Origin: Qipengyuania xiapuensis
Lineage (GTDB): Bacteria; Pseudomonadota; Alphaproteobacteria; Sphingomonadales; Sphingomonadaceae
Direction: 5' to 3'
Length of the DNA: 64,000 nucleotides
Assembly: GCF_019711395.1 (NCBI RefSeq)
Contig: NZ_JAIGNL010000001.1
Coordinates: 62,001-126,000, forward strand
Both the position numbers and the translations under genes were made by a program. Under the pieces are notes generated by a model that was not told the origin of the DNA, made no database searches, and saw only the letters and a program-made list of their open reading frames with translations. Of the stretch, positions 7,683-17,303 are shown one piece after another; position 1 is the stretch's first letter; each line of letters opens with the position of its first letter.

Positions 7683-8569
7683 GCAGCCTCCAGCGCTTCG
7701 GTCGCGGCGAGCACAGTTTCGCGCTTCGCCACTTCCTCGGGCCAGTGGAGCAGTTCCATCGTGCCGTCGAAATGTTCGACCAGTGCGTTGCAGCCTTCGA
7801 CCCAGTCGCCGTCGTTATAATATGCGACCTTGCGGCCTTCATATTCGAAGTCGCGGATCTCGGCGGTGTGGATGTGGCCGCACACGACGCCGTCGACGCC
7901 GCGCTCGCCCGCGGCGCGCGCCACCACCTCCTCGTATTTGGAGATGAACTCGACCGCGTTCTTGACCTTGTGCTTGGCCGCCTTGCTGATCGACCAGTAG
8001 GGCAGGCCGAGCATGCTGCGTGCCTTCGCCACCCAGCCGTTGAGCTTCATCATCATGTGGTAGAGCGCGTCACCCACGAAGGCGAGCCAGCGGTGCGCGA
8101 GCATGATCGTGTCGAACTCGTCGCCGTGAAGCACCATCAGGCGGCGGCCGTCGGCGGTATCGTGGAAGGCCGCGCGGCGAATTTCGACATCGCCGAAATT
8201 CATGCCCGAGAACGGCCTCACCATCTCGTCGTGGTTGCCCGGGATATAGACGATCCGCGTACCGCGCTTGGCGCGCTTGAGGATGCGCCAGACGATGTCG
8301 TTGTGTTCGGGCGGCCAGTAGAACTTCTTCTTCAGCCGCCAGCCGTCGATGATGTCGCCGACGAGGTACATGGTCTCGCTGTCGGTATGGTCGAGGAAGT
8401 CGATCAGCAGCTCGGCATTGCAGCCCTTGGTGCCCAGGTGGACATCGCTGATCCAGATCGTGCGGTACTTGCGCCGCTCGTCGACAATTCTTTCCGGGAC
8501 GCTCGGCTCCACCGGCGGAAAACCCGCCACATTGGTGAATTCGGCAAGGTCCTTGGGCAGTTCGGTCAT
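7679..8569 (-). CDS. UDP-2,3-diacylglucosamine diphosphatase-like metallophosphoesterase
   Basis: A calcineurin-like phosphoesterase of 296 residues with all metal motifs: SDVHLGTKG (residues 41-49), GDIIDGW, GNHDE, HGDEFD and GHIHTAEI. It belongs to the LpxH-like family, whose type member cleaves UDP-diacylglucosamine to lipid X, but is longer than E. coli LpxH and may use another substrate. The start has GGAG seven bases upstream. It is coupled to the downstream glycosyltransferase. Because sphingomonads largely replace lipopolysaccharide with glycosphingolipids, the substrate deserves testing; I keep the call at family level. Confidence 0.82.
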   Translation of the reverse strand: MTELPKDLAEFTNVAGFPPVEPSVPERIVDERRKYRTIWISDVHLGTKGCNAELLIDFLDHTDSETMYLVGDIIDGWRLKKKFYWPPEHNDIVWRILKRAKRGTRIVYIPGNHDEMVRPFSGMNFGDVEIRRAAFHDTADGRRLMVLHGDEFDTIMLAHRWLAFVGDALYHMMMKLNGWVAKARSMLGLPYWSISKAAKHKVKNAVEFISKYEEVVARAAGERGVDGVVCGHIHTAEIRDFEYEGRKVAYYNDGDWVEGCNALVEHFDGTMELLHWPEEVAKRETVLAATEALEAA

Positions 8570-8669
8570 GGTCCATCTCCCGAAGCTACGTTGGGAGAGC
8601 CATGACAGCCGAATGTTACCGGAGAATCTCGTTTCCGTTACGGATTCAAGGATTTGCTACAGATTGGCG

Positions 8670-9683
8670 TCAATCCGCCGCACGCACCTCGAGCACGATC
8701 TTGCCGATGTGGTCGCCGCCTTCCATGCGGGCGTGCGCCGCGCCCGCCTCTGCGAGCGGGAAGGTCTTGTCCATCACGGGCGCAATGGTGCGGTCTTCGA
8801 ATAGCGGCCAAGCGTGGTTGTAGATCTCGTCGGCGAGCAGCGCCTTGAACTCGTCCGAACGCGGGCGGAGCGTCGATCCGGTCAGCACCTGACGCTTGCT
8901 CATCAGCTTGGCCATGTTGATTTCGGCCTTCAGCCCGCCGAGCACGGCGATAGTCACGTGGCGGCCATCTTCGGCAAGGCAGTCGAGGTTGCGCTGGACA
9001 TAGTCGCCCGACACCATGTCGAGAATGACGTCGACACCCTTGCCGCCGGTGAATTCGTTGGTCTTCTCGACGAAGTCCTCGGTCTTGTAATTTATCGCAA
9101 GGTCGGCACCCAACTCGCGGGCGGCGTTGCATTTTTCTTCGCTGCCGGCGGTCGTGACCACCTTCATCTCGAAGGCCTTGGCGAGCTGGATCGCCATGGT
9201 GCCGATGCCCGAAGTGCCGCCATGCACGAGCAATGTCTCGCCATCGGCGGCGAAACCGCGTTCGAAGACATTGTGCCAGACGGTGAAGAGCGTTTCGGGG
9301 ATCGCGGCGGCAGAGGCCATGTCCATGTGCCGAGGAACGGTAAGACAATGGGCCGAATGCGCGAGGCAGTATTCGGCATATCCGCCGCCAGACACGAGCG
9401 CGCAGACCTTGCGGTTGAGCATTTCGGGCGCAACGCCCTCGCCTACCGCGACGACCTTGCCCGACACCTCGAGCCCGGGGATCGGCGAAGCGCCCGGCGG
9501 CGGCGGGTAGAAACCCTGCCGCTGGATGACGTCGGGACGGTTCACGCCCGCATGGCTGACCTCGATCAGCACCTGGCCCTCGCCGGGCTGCGGGACGGGC
9601 AATTCCTCGGGCCGGAGCACGTCCGGGCCGCCGGGTTGGTCAAATCCCATTGCGGTCATGGTCTTAGGTAAGCCGGTCGCCAA
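8670..9683 (-). CDS. NAD(P)H-quinone oxidoreductase, zinc-independent MDR (PIG3-like)
   Basis: A 337-residue medium-chain dehydrogenase/reductase without zinc-ligand cysteines. It shows HAGVNRPDVIQRQGFYPPPPG, typical of the PIG3/TP53I3 quinone oxidoreductases, and the Rossmann motif HGGTSGIGTMAIQLAK (about residues 153-168). It would reduce quinones or enones with NADPH in the cytoplasm. The start is uncertain: TTG 9683 has GAGGGG at good spacing, while ATG 9659 gives the shorter MTAMGFDQPGG opening common in homologues. It is a single gene between the phosphoesterase pair and DUF1192. Confidence 0.87.
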   Translation of the reverse strand: MATGLPKTMTAMGFDQPGGPDVLRPEELPVPQPGEGQVLIEVSHAGVNRPDVIQRQGFYPPPPGASPIPGLEVSGKVVAVGEGVAPEMLNRKVCALVSGGGYAEYCLAHSAHCLTVPRHMDMASAAAIPETLFTVWHNVFERGFAADGETLLVHGGTSGIGTMAIQLAKAFEMKVVTTAGSEEKCNAARELGADLAINYKTEDFVEKTNEFTGGKGVDVILDMVSGDYVQRNLDCLAEDGRHVTIAVLGGLKAEINMAKLMSKRQVLTGSTLRPRSDEFKALLADEIYNHAWPLFEDRTIAPVMDKTFPLAEAGAAHARMEGGDHIGKIVLEVRAAD

Positions 9684-9782
9684 AGGTGCCCCCTCGAATG
9701 CGTGACGTCGTGCCGGAGAAACGGTGCATTACCGTGGGGGCGTGTTGACAGCAACCGGGCTGAGGGGGATTGTGTAAGGGCA

Positions 9783-9983
9783 ATGGAAGACGACGATCGT
9801 CCACGCCCCAAAGGCGACGCCGCGAGCAAGCTCGCCGCCGAGGATCTCGGCCCCTATTCCCAGGACGAACTCCAGGAACGCATCGCCCTGCTCGAGCGCG
9901 AGATCGCACGGGTCGAATCGCACCGCCTGAAGGCCGCAGCCCACAGGGATGCTGCAGAATCGCTTTTCGGGCGAAAGGACTGA
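9783..9983 (+). CDS. DUF1192 small protein
   Basis: The 66-residue product matches the DUF1192 pattern: an acidic head, LAAEDLGPYSQDELQERI, then a short coiled-coil helix (LLEREIARVESHRLKAAAHR) and a basic end. Function is unknown; the family is almost confined to alphaproteobacteria and often neighbours quinone oxidoreductase genes, as here. The ATG at 9783 is preferred over longer frames because the conserved region starts immediately. The 130 bases after it contain an imperfect hairpin (10045-10066, GGCT/AGCC core) in the clpA leader. Confidence 0.8.
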   Translation: MEDDDRPRPKGDAASKLAAEDLGPYSQDELQERIALLEREIARVESHRLKAAAHRDAAESLFGRKD

Positions 9984-10113
9984 GCGTGGGCCGGACCCTT
10001 CCAAACCGGCATCTCGTACCCATATCACCGGAACATACAGCTTTGGCTAACCTTCATAAGGTAGCCTGTCTTCCTCTCGCGAGTTTGCGAGTCCCCGCAG
10101 AAGTAGAGACCTG

Positions 10114-12513
10114 ATGCCCAGTTTTGCTGCCAACCTCGAAAAGACCCTCCATGCCGCGCTGACCGATGCAGGCGAGCGCCGTCATGAATACGCCACGCTC
10201 GAGCACCTCCTGCTCGCGCTGATCGGCGACGAGGATGCTGCGCAGGTGATGGCGGCATGCGGCGTCGACACGGGCGAGCTCGAAGCGGTGGTGAAGCAGT
10301 ATCTCGAGCAGGAATACCAGTCGCTCAAGAGCGAGGACGGCGCCGATCCGCAGCCGACCGCGGGATTCCAGCGCGTGATCCAGCGCGCGATCCTGCACGT
10401 CCAGTCCTCGGGCAAGGACACGGTGACCGGCGCAAACGTGCTCGTCGCACTGTTCTCCGAGCGTGACAGCTATGCCGTCTATTTCCTCCAGCAGCAGGAC
10501 ATGAGCCGCCTCGACGCGGTGAGCTACATCAGCCACGGCATCGGCAAGGGCGGCAAGCAGGTCGAGAACAAGACCCCGCAGGGCGCAGCAGAAGGCGCGA
10601 ATCCGGCCGAACAGGGCGCCGAAAGCGGCAAGCCCGGCGACAAGAAGGAAACCGCGCTCGACCAGTTCACGGTCAACCTCAACCAGAAGGCCGAGGACGG
10701 CCGGATCGACCCGCTGATCGGCCGCGGACCCGAAGTCGATCGCACGGTGCAGATTCTCTGCCGTCGTTCGAAGAACAACCCGCTATACGTGGGCGACCCT
10801 GGCGTGGGTAAAACCGCGATCGCCGAAGGTCTCGCGCGCAAGATCGTCGAGGGCGACGTCCCCGACGTGCTCGAAGACGCGGTGATCTACTCGCTCGACA
10901 TGGGCGCGCTGCTTGCCGGCACGCGCTATCGCGGCGACTTCGAGGAACGCCTGAAGCAGGTCGTCTCCGAACTCGAGGACATGCCCGAGGCGATCCTCTT
11001 CATCGACGAGATCCACACCGTGATCGGCGCCGGCGCGACCAGCGGCGGGGCGATGGACGCCTCGAACCTGTTGAAGCCCGCGCTGTCCAGCGGCACGATT
11101 CGCTGCATCGGATCAACGACTTACAAGGAATTCCGCAACCATTTCGAGAAGGACCGCGCATTGCTGCGGCGCTTCCAGAAGATCGACGTCAACGAACCGA
11201 CGATCGAGGACACGGTTGCCATCCTCAAGGGCCTTCGCAGCGCCTTCGAGGAACATCACAAGGTCAAGTACACGCCCGATGCGCTCAAGACCGCGGTCGA
11301 GCTGTCGGCACGCTACATCAACGACCGCAAGCTGCCCGACAAAGCGATCGACGTGATCGACGAGGTCGGCGCGATGCAGATGCTGGTCCCGCCCAGCCGC
11401 CGCAAGAAGAAGATCACCGCCAAGGAAATCGAGGCCGTGATCGCGACGATGGCGCGCATTCCGCCGAAATCGGTCAGCTCGGACGACAAGAAGGCGCTCG
11501 AGAACCTCGAACGCGACCTCAAGCACGTCGTCTTCGGCCAGGATCCGGCAGTCGAGAAGCTCTCGACCGCGATGAAGCTCAGCCGCGCAGGCCTGCGCGA
11601 TCCGGACAAGCCGATCGGCTCGTTCCTGTTCTCGGGCCCCACCGGCGTCGGCAAGACCGAGGTCGCGCGCCAGCTCGCCTCGATCATGGGTATCGAGCTG
11701 AAGCGCTTCGACATGTCCGAATACATGGAGCGCCACAGCGTTTCGCGCCTGATCGGTGCGCCTCCGGGCTATGTTGGTTATGATCAGGGCGGCCTTTTAA
11801 CCGATGCGGTTGATCAGAACCCGCACTGCGTCCTCCTGCTCGACGAGATCGAGAAGGCGCACCCGGACCTGTTCAACATCCTCCTGCAGGTGATGGATAA
11901 CGGCCGCCTGACCGACCATCACGGCAAGACGGTCGACTTCCGCAACGTGGTGCTCATCATGACCACCAATGCCGGCGCGTCCGACATGGCCAAGCAGGGT
12001 ATCGGCTTCGGCGACGTGTCGAAGGAAGATGCGAGCGAGGAAGCGGTGAAGCGCATGTTCACCCCCGAGTTCCGCAACCGTCTCGATGCGATCGTGCCCT
12101 TCGGCTACCTCAACAAGTCGACGGTCGCCCGCGTGGTCGACAAGTTCATCCTCCAGCTCGAACTGCAGCTGGCCGAACAGAACGTCGACATCCAGTTCGA
12201 CAAGGAAAGCCGCGCGTGGATGGCCGACAAGGGCTACGACAAGCTCTACGGTGCCCGCCCGATGGGCCGCCTGATCCAGGAAAGGATCAAGCAGCCGCTG
12301 GCCGAGGAACTGCTGTTCGGCAAGCTGTCCGATGGCGGCGAGGTCTCGGTGACGATGAAGGACGGCAAGCCCTCCTTCGAACTCACCCCCGCCCCGCCCA
12401 AGACCAAGCCTGCCGCCAAGAAGAAGGCGGCGCCGAAGAAGAAGGCTCCTGCAAGGAAGAAGCCCGACGCCGGCGCGAGCGAAAGCAAGGACGGTGGTAA
12501 GGACGAGAGCTAA
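10114..12513 (+). CDS. clpA: ATP-dependent Clp protease ATP-binding subunit ClpA
   Basis: A 799-residue double-AAA+ unfoldase that feeds substrates to ClpP. The N-domain (residues 1-140) is followed by AAA-1 with [14 protein letters not shown] near residue 227 and FIDEIH, and AAA-2 with [12 protein letters not shown] near residue 508 and [15 protein letters not shown] at residues 630-632 (GIGFGD) is the ClpP-docking loop. Beyond the usual end near residue 757 there is a lysine/alanine/proline-rich tail ([17 protein letters not shown]) of about 40 residues. The adaptor gene clpS, often just upstream, is absent here. A terminator follows. Confidence 0.95.
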   Translation: MPSFAANLEKTLHAALTDAGERRHEYATLEHLLLALIGDEDAAQVMAACGVDTGELEAVVKQYLEQEYQSLKSEDGADPQPTAGFQRVIQRAILHVQSSGKDTVTGANVLVALFSERDSYAVYFLQQQDMSRLDAVSYISHGIGKGGKQVENKTPQGAAEGANPAEQGAESGKPGDKKETALDQFTVNLNQKAEDGRIDPLIGRGPEVDRTVQILCRRSKNNPLYVGDPGVGKTAIAEGLARKIVEGDVPDVLEDAVIYSLDMGALLAGTRYRGDFEERLKQVVSELEDMPEAILFIDEIHTVIGAGATSGGAMDASNLLKPALSSGTIRCIGSTTYKEFRNHFEKDRALLRRFQKIDVNEPTIEDTVAILKGLRSAFEEHHKVKYTPDALKTAVELSARYINDRKLPDKAIDVIDEVGAMQMLVPPSRRKKKITAKEIEAVIATMARIPPKSVSSDDKKALENLERDLKHVVFGQDPAVEKLSTAMKLSRAGLRDPDKPIGSFLFSGPTGVGKTEVARQLASIMGIELKRFDMSEYMERHSVSRLIGAPPGYVGYDQGGLLTDAVDQNPHCVLLLDEIEKAHPDLFNILLQVMDNGRLTDHHGKTVDFRNVVLIMTTNAGASDMAKQGIGFGDVSKEDASEEAVKRMFTPEFRNRLDAIVPFGYLNKSTVARVVDKFILQLELQLAEQNVDIQFDKESRAWMADKGYDKLYGARPMGRLIQERIKQPLAEELLFGKLSDGGEVSVTMKDGKPSFELTPAPPKTKPAAKKKAAPKKKAPARKKPDAGASESKDGGKDES

Positions 12514-12549
12514 GCCGCCGGACTCGCTTCCATAGCGCAAATATGATTG

Positions 12550-12582
12550 AACCTCCCCCGCACCTGCAGGGGAGGTTTTTTC
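12550..12582 (+). terminator. terminator after clpA whose 3' arm is the next gene's Shine-Dalgarno
   Basis: AACCTCCCC (12550-12558) pairs perfectly with GGGGAGGTT (12569-12577) around a 10-base loop, followed by a T run to 12581. The next start codon is at 12583, so GGGGAGG in the stem is also the only ribosome-binding site. A transcript reading through the terminator would have its ribosome-binding site locked in the stem. Confidence 0.8.
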
Positions 12583-14622
12583 ATGCGCAAAGCCATCGTT
12601 CTGGCTCTATCACTCGGCATCGCGGCACCGGCTTACGCCCAGGAGGCGCCCGACCGGCACTTTACCGTCGACGACCTGTTCGGACTGACCGTGGCCGCCG
12701 ATCCGCAGATCAGCCCCGATGGCAAGCAGATCGCCTATGTCAGGCGCGCCAACGACATCATGACCGATGCGGCAGTCAGTTCGATCTGGATGGTCGACAC
12801 TGCCAGCGGTGCGCAGACCCCGCTCGTTACGGGCGCAGGAGCGCATTTTGCGCCGCGCTGGTCGCCGGACGGATCGCGGCTCGCCTATGTCTCGACCGAA
12901 AGCGGCGGCGGACCCGAACTGCACGTGCGCTGGATGGCAAGCGGCGAGAGTGCGAACATCACCGCACTTCCGGAAAGCCCGGGCAGCCTGAGCTGGTCGC
13001 CCGACGGCACGATGATCGCATATACCGCGCGCGTGCCCGGCAAGCCCGTCTCGCTCGGCAAGCCCGCCAGCAAGCCCGAGGGCGCACAGTGGAAGGCGCC
13101 GCCCGCGATTACCGATGCGGTGACCTATCGCTTCGATGGCGCCGGTTACCTCAAGCCCGGTTACACGCAGGTCTTCCTCGTCTCGGCTACCGGCGGCGCG
13201 CCGCGCCAGCTGACCTCCGGCGACCGCAACCACGATGGCCCCATTGAATGGATGCCCGACGGTAGCGCGCTCCTCATCAGCGGCAACCGCGACGAGAACT
13301 GGGAGCTCGCCGGCCTCGACACAGAGGTTTACGCGATCGACATCGCCAGCGGCGCGATCCGCGAGCTCACTACCCGAGATGGACCGGATACTTCGCCGCA
13401 GGTCAGCCCCGACGGACGCCGGATCGCCTATCTCGGTTTCGACGACGAAGGCCGCGACGCGCATATGGCGGGCCTCTATCTGATGGATTCCGACGGGAGC
13501 AACCATCGCCGGATCGCCGCCGGTTTCGACCGCAGTTTCGACAGCCTCGAATGGACCGAGGCGGGCATTTTCGCAGGGTACGAGGACGAAGGCGTCTACC
13601 GCGTAGCGCGGATTTCGACCTCCGGTTCGGTCGATCCGCTGCCCGCGCGTATCGCAGGTCCGGGCTACACCCGCCCCTATGTCGGCGGACAATGGTCGGT
13701 GTCGGATCGCGGCAATCTCGCCTTCACTTCGGGCAGTGCGACGCGGCCGGCCGATGTCTCGGTGCTGCGCGGCAACCGTTCGGTGCAGCTCACCCGGCTG
13801 AACGAGGTGTTCCTCTCGGGCAAGCAGCTCGGCGAGACGCGCGAGATCGCCGTGACCATGCCCGACGGAAAGGATATCCCGAGCTGGATCCTGTTGCCGC
13901 CCGACTACGTCGAGGGCACGCGCGTACCCATGATCCTGGAAATCCATGGCGGCCCGCACGCCGCCTATGGCCCGCATTTCGCGAGCGACTACCAGATCTA
14001 TGCGAGTTCCGGATATGCGGTGCTCTTCACCAACCCCAGCGGCTCGTCTGGCTACGGATCGCAGTTCCTCGGGGGCATCGACGGCACCTATCCCGTACCC
14101 AACGACGCCGAGCTTCTCGCCGCGGTCGATGCGGCAGTGGCGGCCGGATACGCCGATCCCGACAACCTCTTCGTGACCGGTGGCTCGGGCGGCGGCATCC
14201 TCACCGCATGGTTGGTAGGCAAGACCGATCGTTTCGCTGCTGCAGCCTCGAACAAGCCGGTCATCAACTGGACGACGATGGCGCTCGCGGCCGATGCCTA
14301 CCCCTTCTTCGCGCGCTACTGGATGAAGGGCATGCCCTGGGAGAACCCCGAAGGATACTGGGCGCGCTCGCCGCTTGCGGCAGCGGACAAGATCAACACA
14401 CCCACCCTCGTGCTCGTCGCGGCCGAGGATTACCGCACGCCGCGTTTCGAGGCCGAGCAGTTTTACGGTGCGCTCAAGCTGCGCGGGGTCGATACGGCCC
14501 TGCTCGTGACGCCCGGTGGCAGTCACGGCGATACAACCATGTCGCCGAGCCAGCTTGGGGCGAAGACCTCAGCCGTCGTCGCCTGGTTCGACAAGTACCG
14601 GACCGACTCCGGAGCCGAGTAG
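12583..14622 (+). CDS. S9 family serine peptidase, exported
   Basis: A 679-residue prolyl-oligopeptidase-clan enzyme with a signal peptide (MRKAIVLALSLGIAAPAYA). TolB-like beta-propeller blades (DPQISPDGKQIAYV, APRWSPDGSRLAYV, LSWSPDGTMIAYT) occupy about residues 35-400, and the C-terminal alpha/beta-hydrolase follows. The likely triad is Ser near 534 in TGGSGGG, Asp near 616 in AAEDYRTP and His near 648 in GGSHGD. It should trim peptides in the periplasm. The nucleophile elbow is G-G-S-G-G rather than the usual GxSYGG. A second, only distantly similar S9 enzyme lies at 53.6 kb. The start is set by GGGGAGG, which also belongs to a terminator stem. Confidence 0.88.
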   Translation: MRKAIVLALSLGIAAPAYAQEAPDRHFTVDDLFGLTVAADPQISPDGKQIAYVRRANDIMTDAAVSSIWMVDTASGAQTPLVTGAGAHFAPRWSPDGSRLAYVSTESGGGPELHVRWMASGESANITALPESPGSLSWSPDGTMIAYTARVPGKPVSLGKPASKPEGAQWKAPPAITDAVTYRFDGAGYLKPGYTQVFLVSATGGAPRQLTSGDRNHDGPIEWMPDGSALLISGNRDENWELAGLDTEVYAIDIASGAIRELTTRDGPDTSPQVSPDGRRIAYLGFDDEGRDAHMAGLYLMDSDGSNHRRIAAGFDRSFDSLEWTEAGIFAGYEDEGVYRVARISTSGSVDPLPARIAGPGYTRPYVGGQWSVSDRGNLAFTSGSATRPADVSVLRGNRSVQLTRLNEVFLSGKQLGETREIAVTMPDGKDIPSWILLPPDYVEGTRVPMILEIHGGPHAAYGPHFASDYQIYASSGYAVLFTNPSGSSGYGSQFLGGIDGTYPVPNDAELLAAVDAAVAAGYADPDNLFVTGGSGGGILTAWLVGKTDRFAAAASNKPVINWTTMALAADAYPFFARYWMKGMPWENPEGYWARSPLAAADKINTPTLVLVAAEDYRTPRFEAEQFYGALKLRGVDTALLVTPGGSHGDTTMSPSQLGAKTSAVVAWFDKYRTDSGAE

Positions 14623-14656
14623 GAAACTTGCGCGCTCCCCCGCCGTTGAGACGGGG

Positions 14657-15661
14657 ATGCGCGCGCCGTTTTCCTGGATAAAGCCCGAACCGCACGGGAT
14701 CTATATCGAGCCTGCCGACTGTTGGGTCGATCCCAGCCGCGCGGTCGATCATGCGCTGGTGACGCATGGTCATGCAGACCATGCACGCGGCGGGCACGGC
14801 CGCACGGTGGCGACTCCCGAAACGCTGGCGATCATGGAGCTGCGCTACAACACGCGCGAGGGCGCAACGCCGGTCGAATATGGCGAGACCATCCGCCTGA
14901 AGGGCGGCGTCGATGCGACCTATATCCCGGCGGGCCATGTGCTCGGCAGCGCGCAGATCCTGCTCGAACACGCGGGCGAGCGCGTGATCGTCACCGGTGA
15001 CTACAAGCGCCGCGAGGACCCGACCTGCCCGCCCTTCGAGGTGCAGAAGTGCGACATCTTCATCACCGAGGCGACCTTCGGCCTGCCGGTTTTCTGCCAT
15101 CCGCCGATCGAGGAAGAGATGGCCAAGCTCCTCGACCGGTTGCGCGCCCATCCCGATCGCTGCGTGCTCGTCGGCGCCTATGCGCTGGGCAAGGCGCAGC
15201 GCGTGATCTCGGAGCTGCGGCGCGCAGGCCACAAGGACCCGATCTATCTCCACGGCGCGATGGAGAAGATGTGCCGCCTCTATGAGGAACACGGTGTCGA
15301 TCTCGGCGAACTGAGGCTGGTTGCCGATCACGGGAAGGACGACATGCGCGGAGCAATCGTCGTCTGTCCGCCCTCGGCGCTCAACGACCGCTGGAGCCGC
15401 CGCCTGCCCGACCCGATCACTGCCATGGCGAGCGGCTGGATGCGCATCCGCCAGCGCGCCCGCCAGCGCAATGTCGAGCTTCCGCTGGTGATCTCCGACC
15501 ATGCCGACTGGGGCGAACTCACGCGGACGATTCGCGAGGTCGATGCGCATGAGAACTGGATCACCCATGGCCGCGAGGATGCGCTGCTGCGGTGGTGCCA
15601 GCTTCACCAGCGCCGCGCCCGCGCGCTGGCGCTGGTCGGCTACGAGGACGAGGACGACTAG
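14657..15661 (+). CDS. ligase-associated DNA exonuclease (metallo-beta-lactamase fold)
   Basis: The 334-residue protein is a beta-CASP/MBL nuclease related to SNM1 and CPSF73, with THGHADHARGG as the HxHxDH motif near residues 36-41, AGHVLGSAQILLEH, TGDYKRRED and a later SDHADWGEL. It matches the family found beside cis ATP-dependent DNA ligases and thought to process broken DNA ends. The start ATG 14657 follows ACGGGG; longer frames overlap the S9 gene. The ligase gene begins three bases after this stop, so the two form an operon. Confidence 0.9.
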   Translation: MRAPFSWIKPEPHGIYIEPADCWVDPSRAVDHALVTHGHADHARGGHGRTVATPETLAIMELRYNTREGATPVEYGETIRLKGGVDATYIPAGHVLGSAQILLEHAGERVIVTGDYKRREDPTCPPFEVQKCDIFITEATFGLPVFCHPPIEEEMAKLLDRLRAHPDRCVLVGAYALGKAQRVISELRRAGHKDPIYLHGAMEKMCRLYEEHGVDLGELRLVADHGKDDMRGAIVVCPPSALNDRWSRRLPDPITAMASGWMRIRQRARQRNVELPLVISDHADWGELTRTIREVDAHENWITHGREDALLRWCQLHQRRARALALVGYEDEDD

Positions 15662-15663
15662 GG

Positions 15664-17256
15664 TTGGAAGAGTTCGCCGCCCTGATCGACGCGCTGGTCT
15701 ACACGCGCAGCCGCAACGAAAAGCTGCGGCTGATCGCCGAGTATTTGCAGGCGACGCCCGATCCCGACCGCGGCTGGGCCTTGGCCGCGCTGTCCGACGG
15801 GCTCGATTTCCCGGCGGTGAAGAGCTCGACCATCCGCAATCTCCTCAAGGACCGGATCGACCCGGTGCTGTGGACGCTCAGCCGCGACTTCGTGGGCGAT
15901 ACGGCGGAAACCGCCAGCCTGCTGTGGCCCGCACCCGAGGAACCGCCCTCCCCGCCCACCCTCAGCGAGACGGTCGGCCTGCTTGACGCCATGAACCGCA
16001 AGACGGTTCTCACCGAGTTGCCGCTGCTGATGGACCGGCTCGATGCCTCGGGCCGCTACGCGCTGCTCAAGCTGGCCACGGGCGGCATGCGCATCGGCGT
16101 CTCCTCGCGCCTCGCCAAGACGGCATTCGCGCAGGCCTTCGACGTCTCGGTCGACGAGGTCGAGGAGTACTGGCACGGGCTGAAGCCGCCCTACCCCGAG
16201 CTTTTCGCCTGGGCGGCGGACGGCGAAGACCCGCCCGATATCGAGAACCTGCCCACCTTCCGCCCCTTCATGCTCGCCCATCCGCTCGAAGAGACGGTAG
16301 TCGACCTCGAAGACTATGCCGCCGAGTGGAAATGGGACGGCATTCGCGTGCAGCTGGTGCGCGCCGGCGGTGAAACACGGCTCTATTCGCGCTCGGGCGA
16401 CGATATCTCGGCCACCTTCCCCGAATTGCTCGACGTCCTGCCGATGAACGCCGTGCTCGACGGCGAACTGCTCGTGCGCGGCAGCACGCAGGGCGGCGAG
16501 GCGGGCGGCGCGGCGAGCTTCAATGCGCTCCAGCAGCGGCTCGGACGCAAGACCGTCTCGAAAAAGATGCTCGCCGAGTATCCGGCCTTCGTGCGGCTCT
16601 ACGACGTCCTGCTGCTGGAGGGCGAAGACCTGCGCCCGCAGCCATGGACGCAGCGCCGCGAGCGGCTCGAAGCATTGGCGTCACGCTTGCCGGCGTCGCA
16701 TTTCGATATCAGCTCCGTTGTCGAAGCAGCTGATTTCGAACATCTTTCGAGGATCCGCGAAGGCAGCCGCGAGGATGCCATCGAGGGCCTGATGCTCAAG
16801 CGCAAGGACAGCCCCTATATCGCCGGAAGGCGCGTGGGATACTGGTACAAGTGGAAGCGCGACCCGCTGCTGGTCGACTGCGTGCTGATGTATGCCCAGC
16901 GCGGCAGCGGCAAGCGCTCGAGCTTCTTCTCCGACTACACCTTCGGCTGCTGGGACGGCGATCCCGACAAGGGCGCGGACCTGCTGCCGGTCGGCAAGGC
17001 CTATTCGGGCTTCACCGACGAGGAGCTGAAGAAGCTCGACAAGCACGTGCGGCAGAACACGATCAACCGTTTCGGGCCGGTGCGCGAAACCGAGAAGAAG
17101 CTAGTCTTCGAAGTGGCCTTCGACAGCGTGCACGAGAGCAAGCGCCACAAGTCGGGCCTCGCCATGCGCTTCCCGCGCATCCACCGTATCCGCTGGGACA
17201 AGCCGCCGCACGAAGCCGACCGGATCGACGCCTTGCGCGCGCTCATCGCCGATTGA
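15664..17256 (+). CDS. ligase-associated ATP-dependent DNA ligase (cis)
   Basis: A 530-residue LigC-like ATP-dependent ligase. It has an N-terminal all-helical domain (about 1-185), the adenylation lysine in EWKWDGIRVQL near residue 222, DGELLV, EGLMLKRKDSPY, and an OB-fold with KWKRDPLLVDCVLMYAQ. It would seal nicks after processing by the coupled exonuclease. The start is the TTG at 15664, immediately after the exonuclease TAG; homologues begin with EEFAALIDALVYTRS and no ATG is placed better. In many bacteria the cluster also holds a ligase-associated helicase and a phosphoesterase; neither is seen here. Confidence 0.92.
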   Translation: MEEFAALIDALVYTRSRNEKLRLIAEYLQATPDPDRGWALAALSDGLDFPAVKSSTIRNLLKDRIDPVLWTLSRDFVGDTAETASLLWPAPEEPPSPPTLSETVGLLDAMNRKTVLTELPLLMDRLDASGRYALLKLATGGMRIGVSSRLAKTAFAQAFDVSVDEVEEYWHGLKPPYPELFAWAADGEDPPDIENLPTFRPFMLAHPLEETVVDLEDYAAEWKWDGIRVQLVRAGGETRLYSRSGDDISATFPELLDVLPMNAVLDGELLVRGSTQGGEAGGAASFNALQQRLGRKTVSKKMLAEYPAFVRLYDVLLLEGEDLRPQPWTQRRERLEALASRLPASHFDISSVVEAADFEHLSRIREGSREDAIEGLMLKRKDSPYIAGRRVGYWYKWKRDPLLVDCVLMYAQRGSGKRSSFFSDYTFGCWDGDPDKGADLLPVGKAYSGFTDEELKKLDKHVRQNTINRFGPVRETEKKLVFEVAFDSVHESKRHKSGLAMRFPRIHRIRWDKPPHEADRIDALRALIAD

Positions 17257-17303
17257 CGGCATGCTCCCAGCCGCTAACCCTTGGCGGCACACGGGAGAGA
17301 CGA

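Noticed and set aside
10045-10066. Hairpin in the clpA leader as a terminator or heat-shock element
   Set aside because: Stem has a bulge, no T run, and does not match CIRCE (TTAGCACTC-N9-GAGTGCTAA).
12610-14526. A 638-codon minus-strand frame opposite the S9 peptidase
   Set aside because: Antisense shadow; no ribosome-binding site and no recognisable domain, while the plus frame has signal peptide, propeller and triad.
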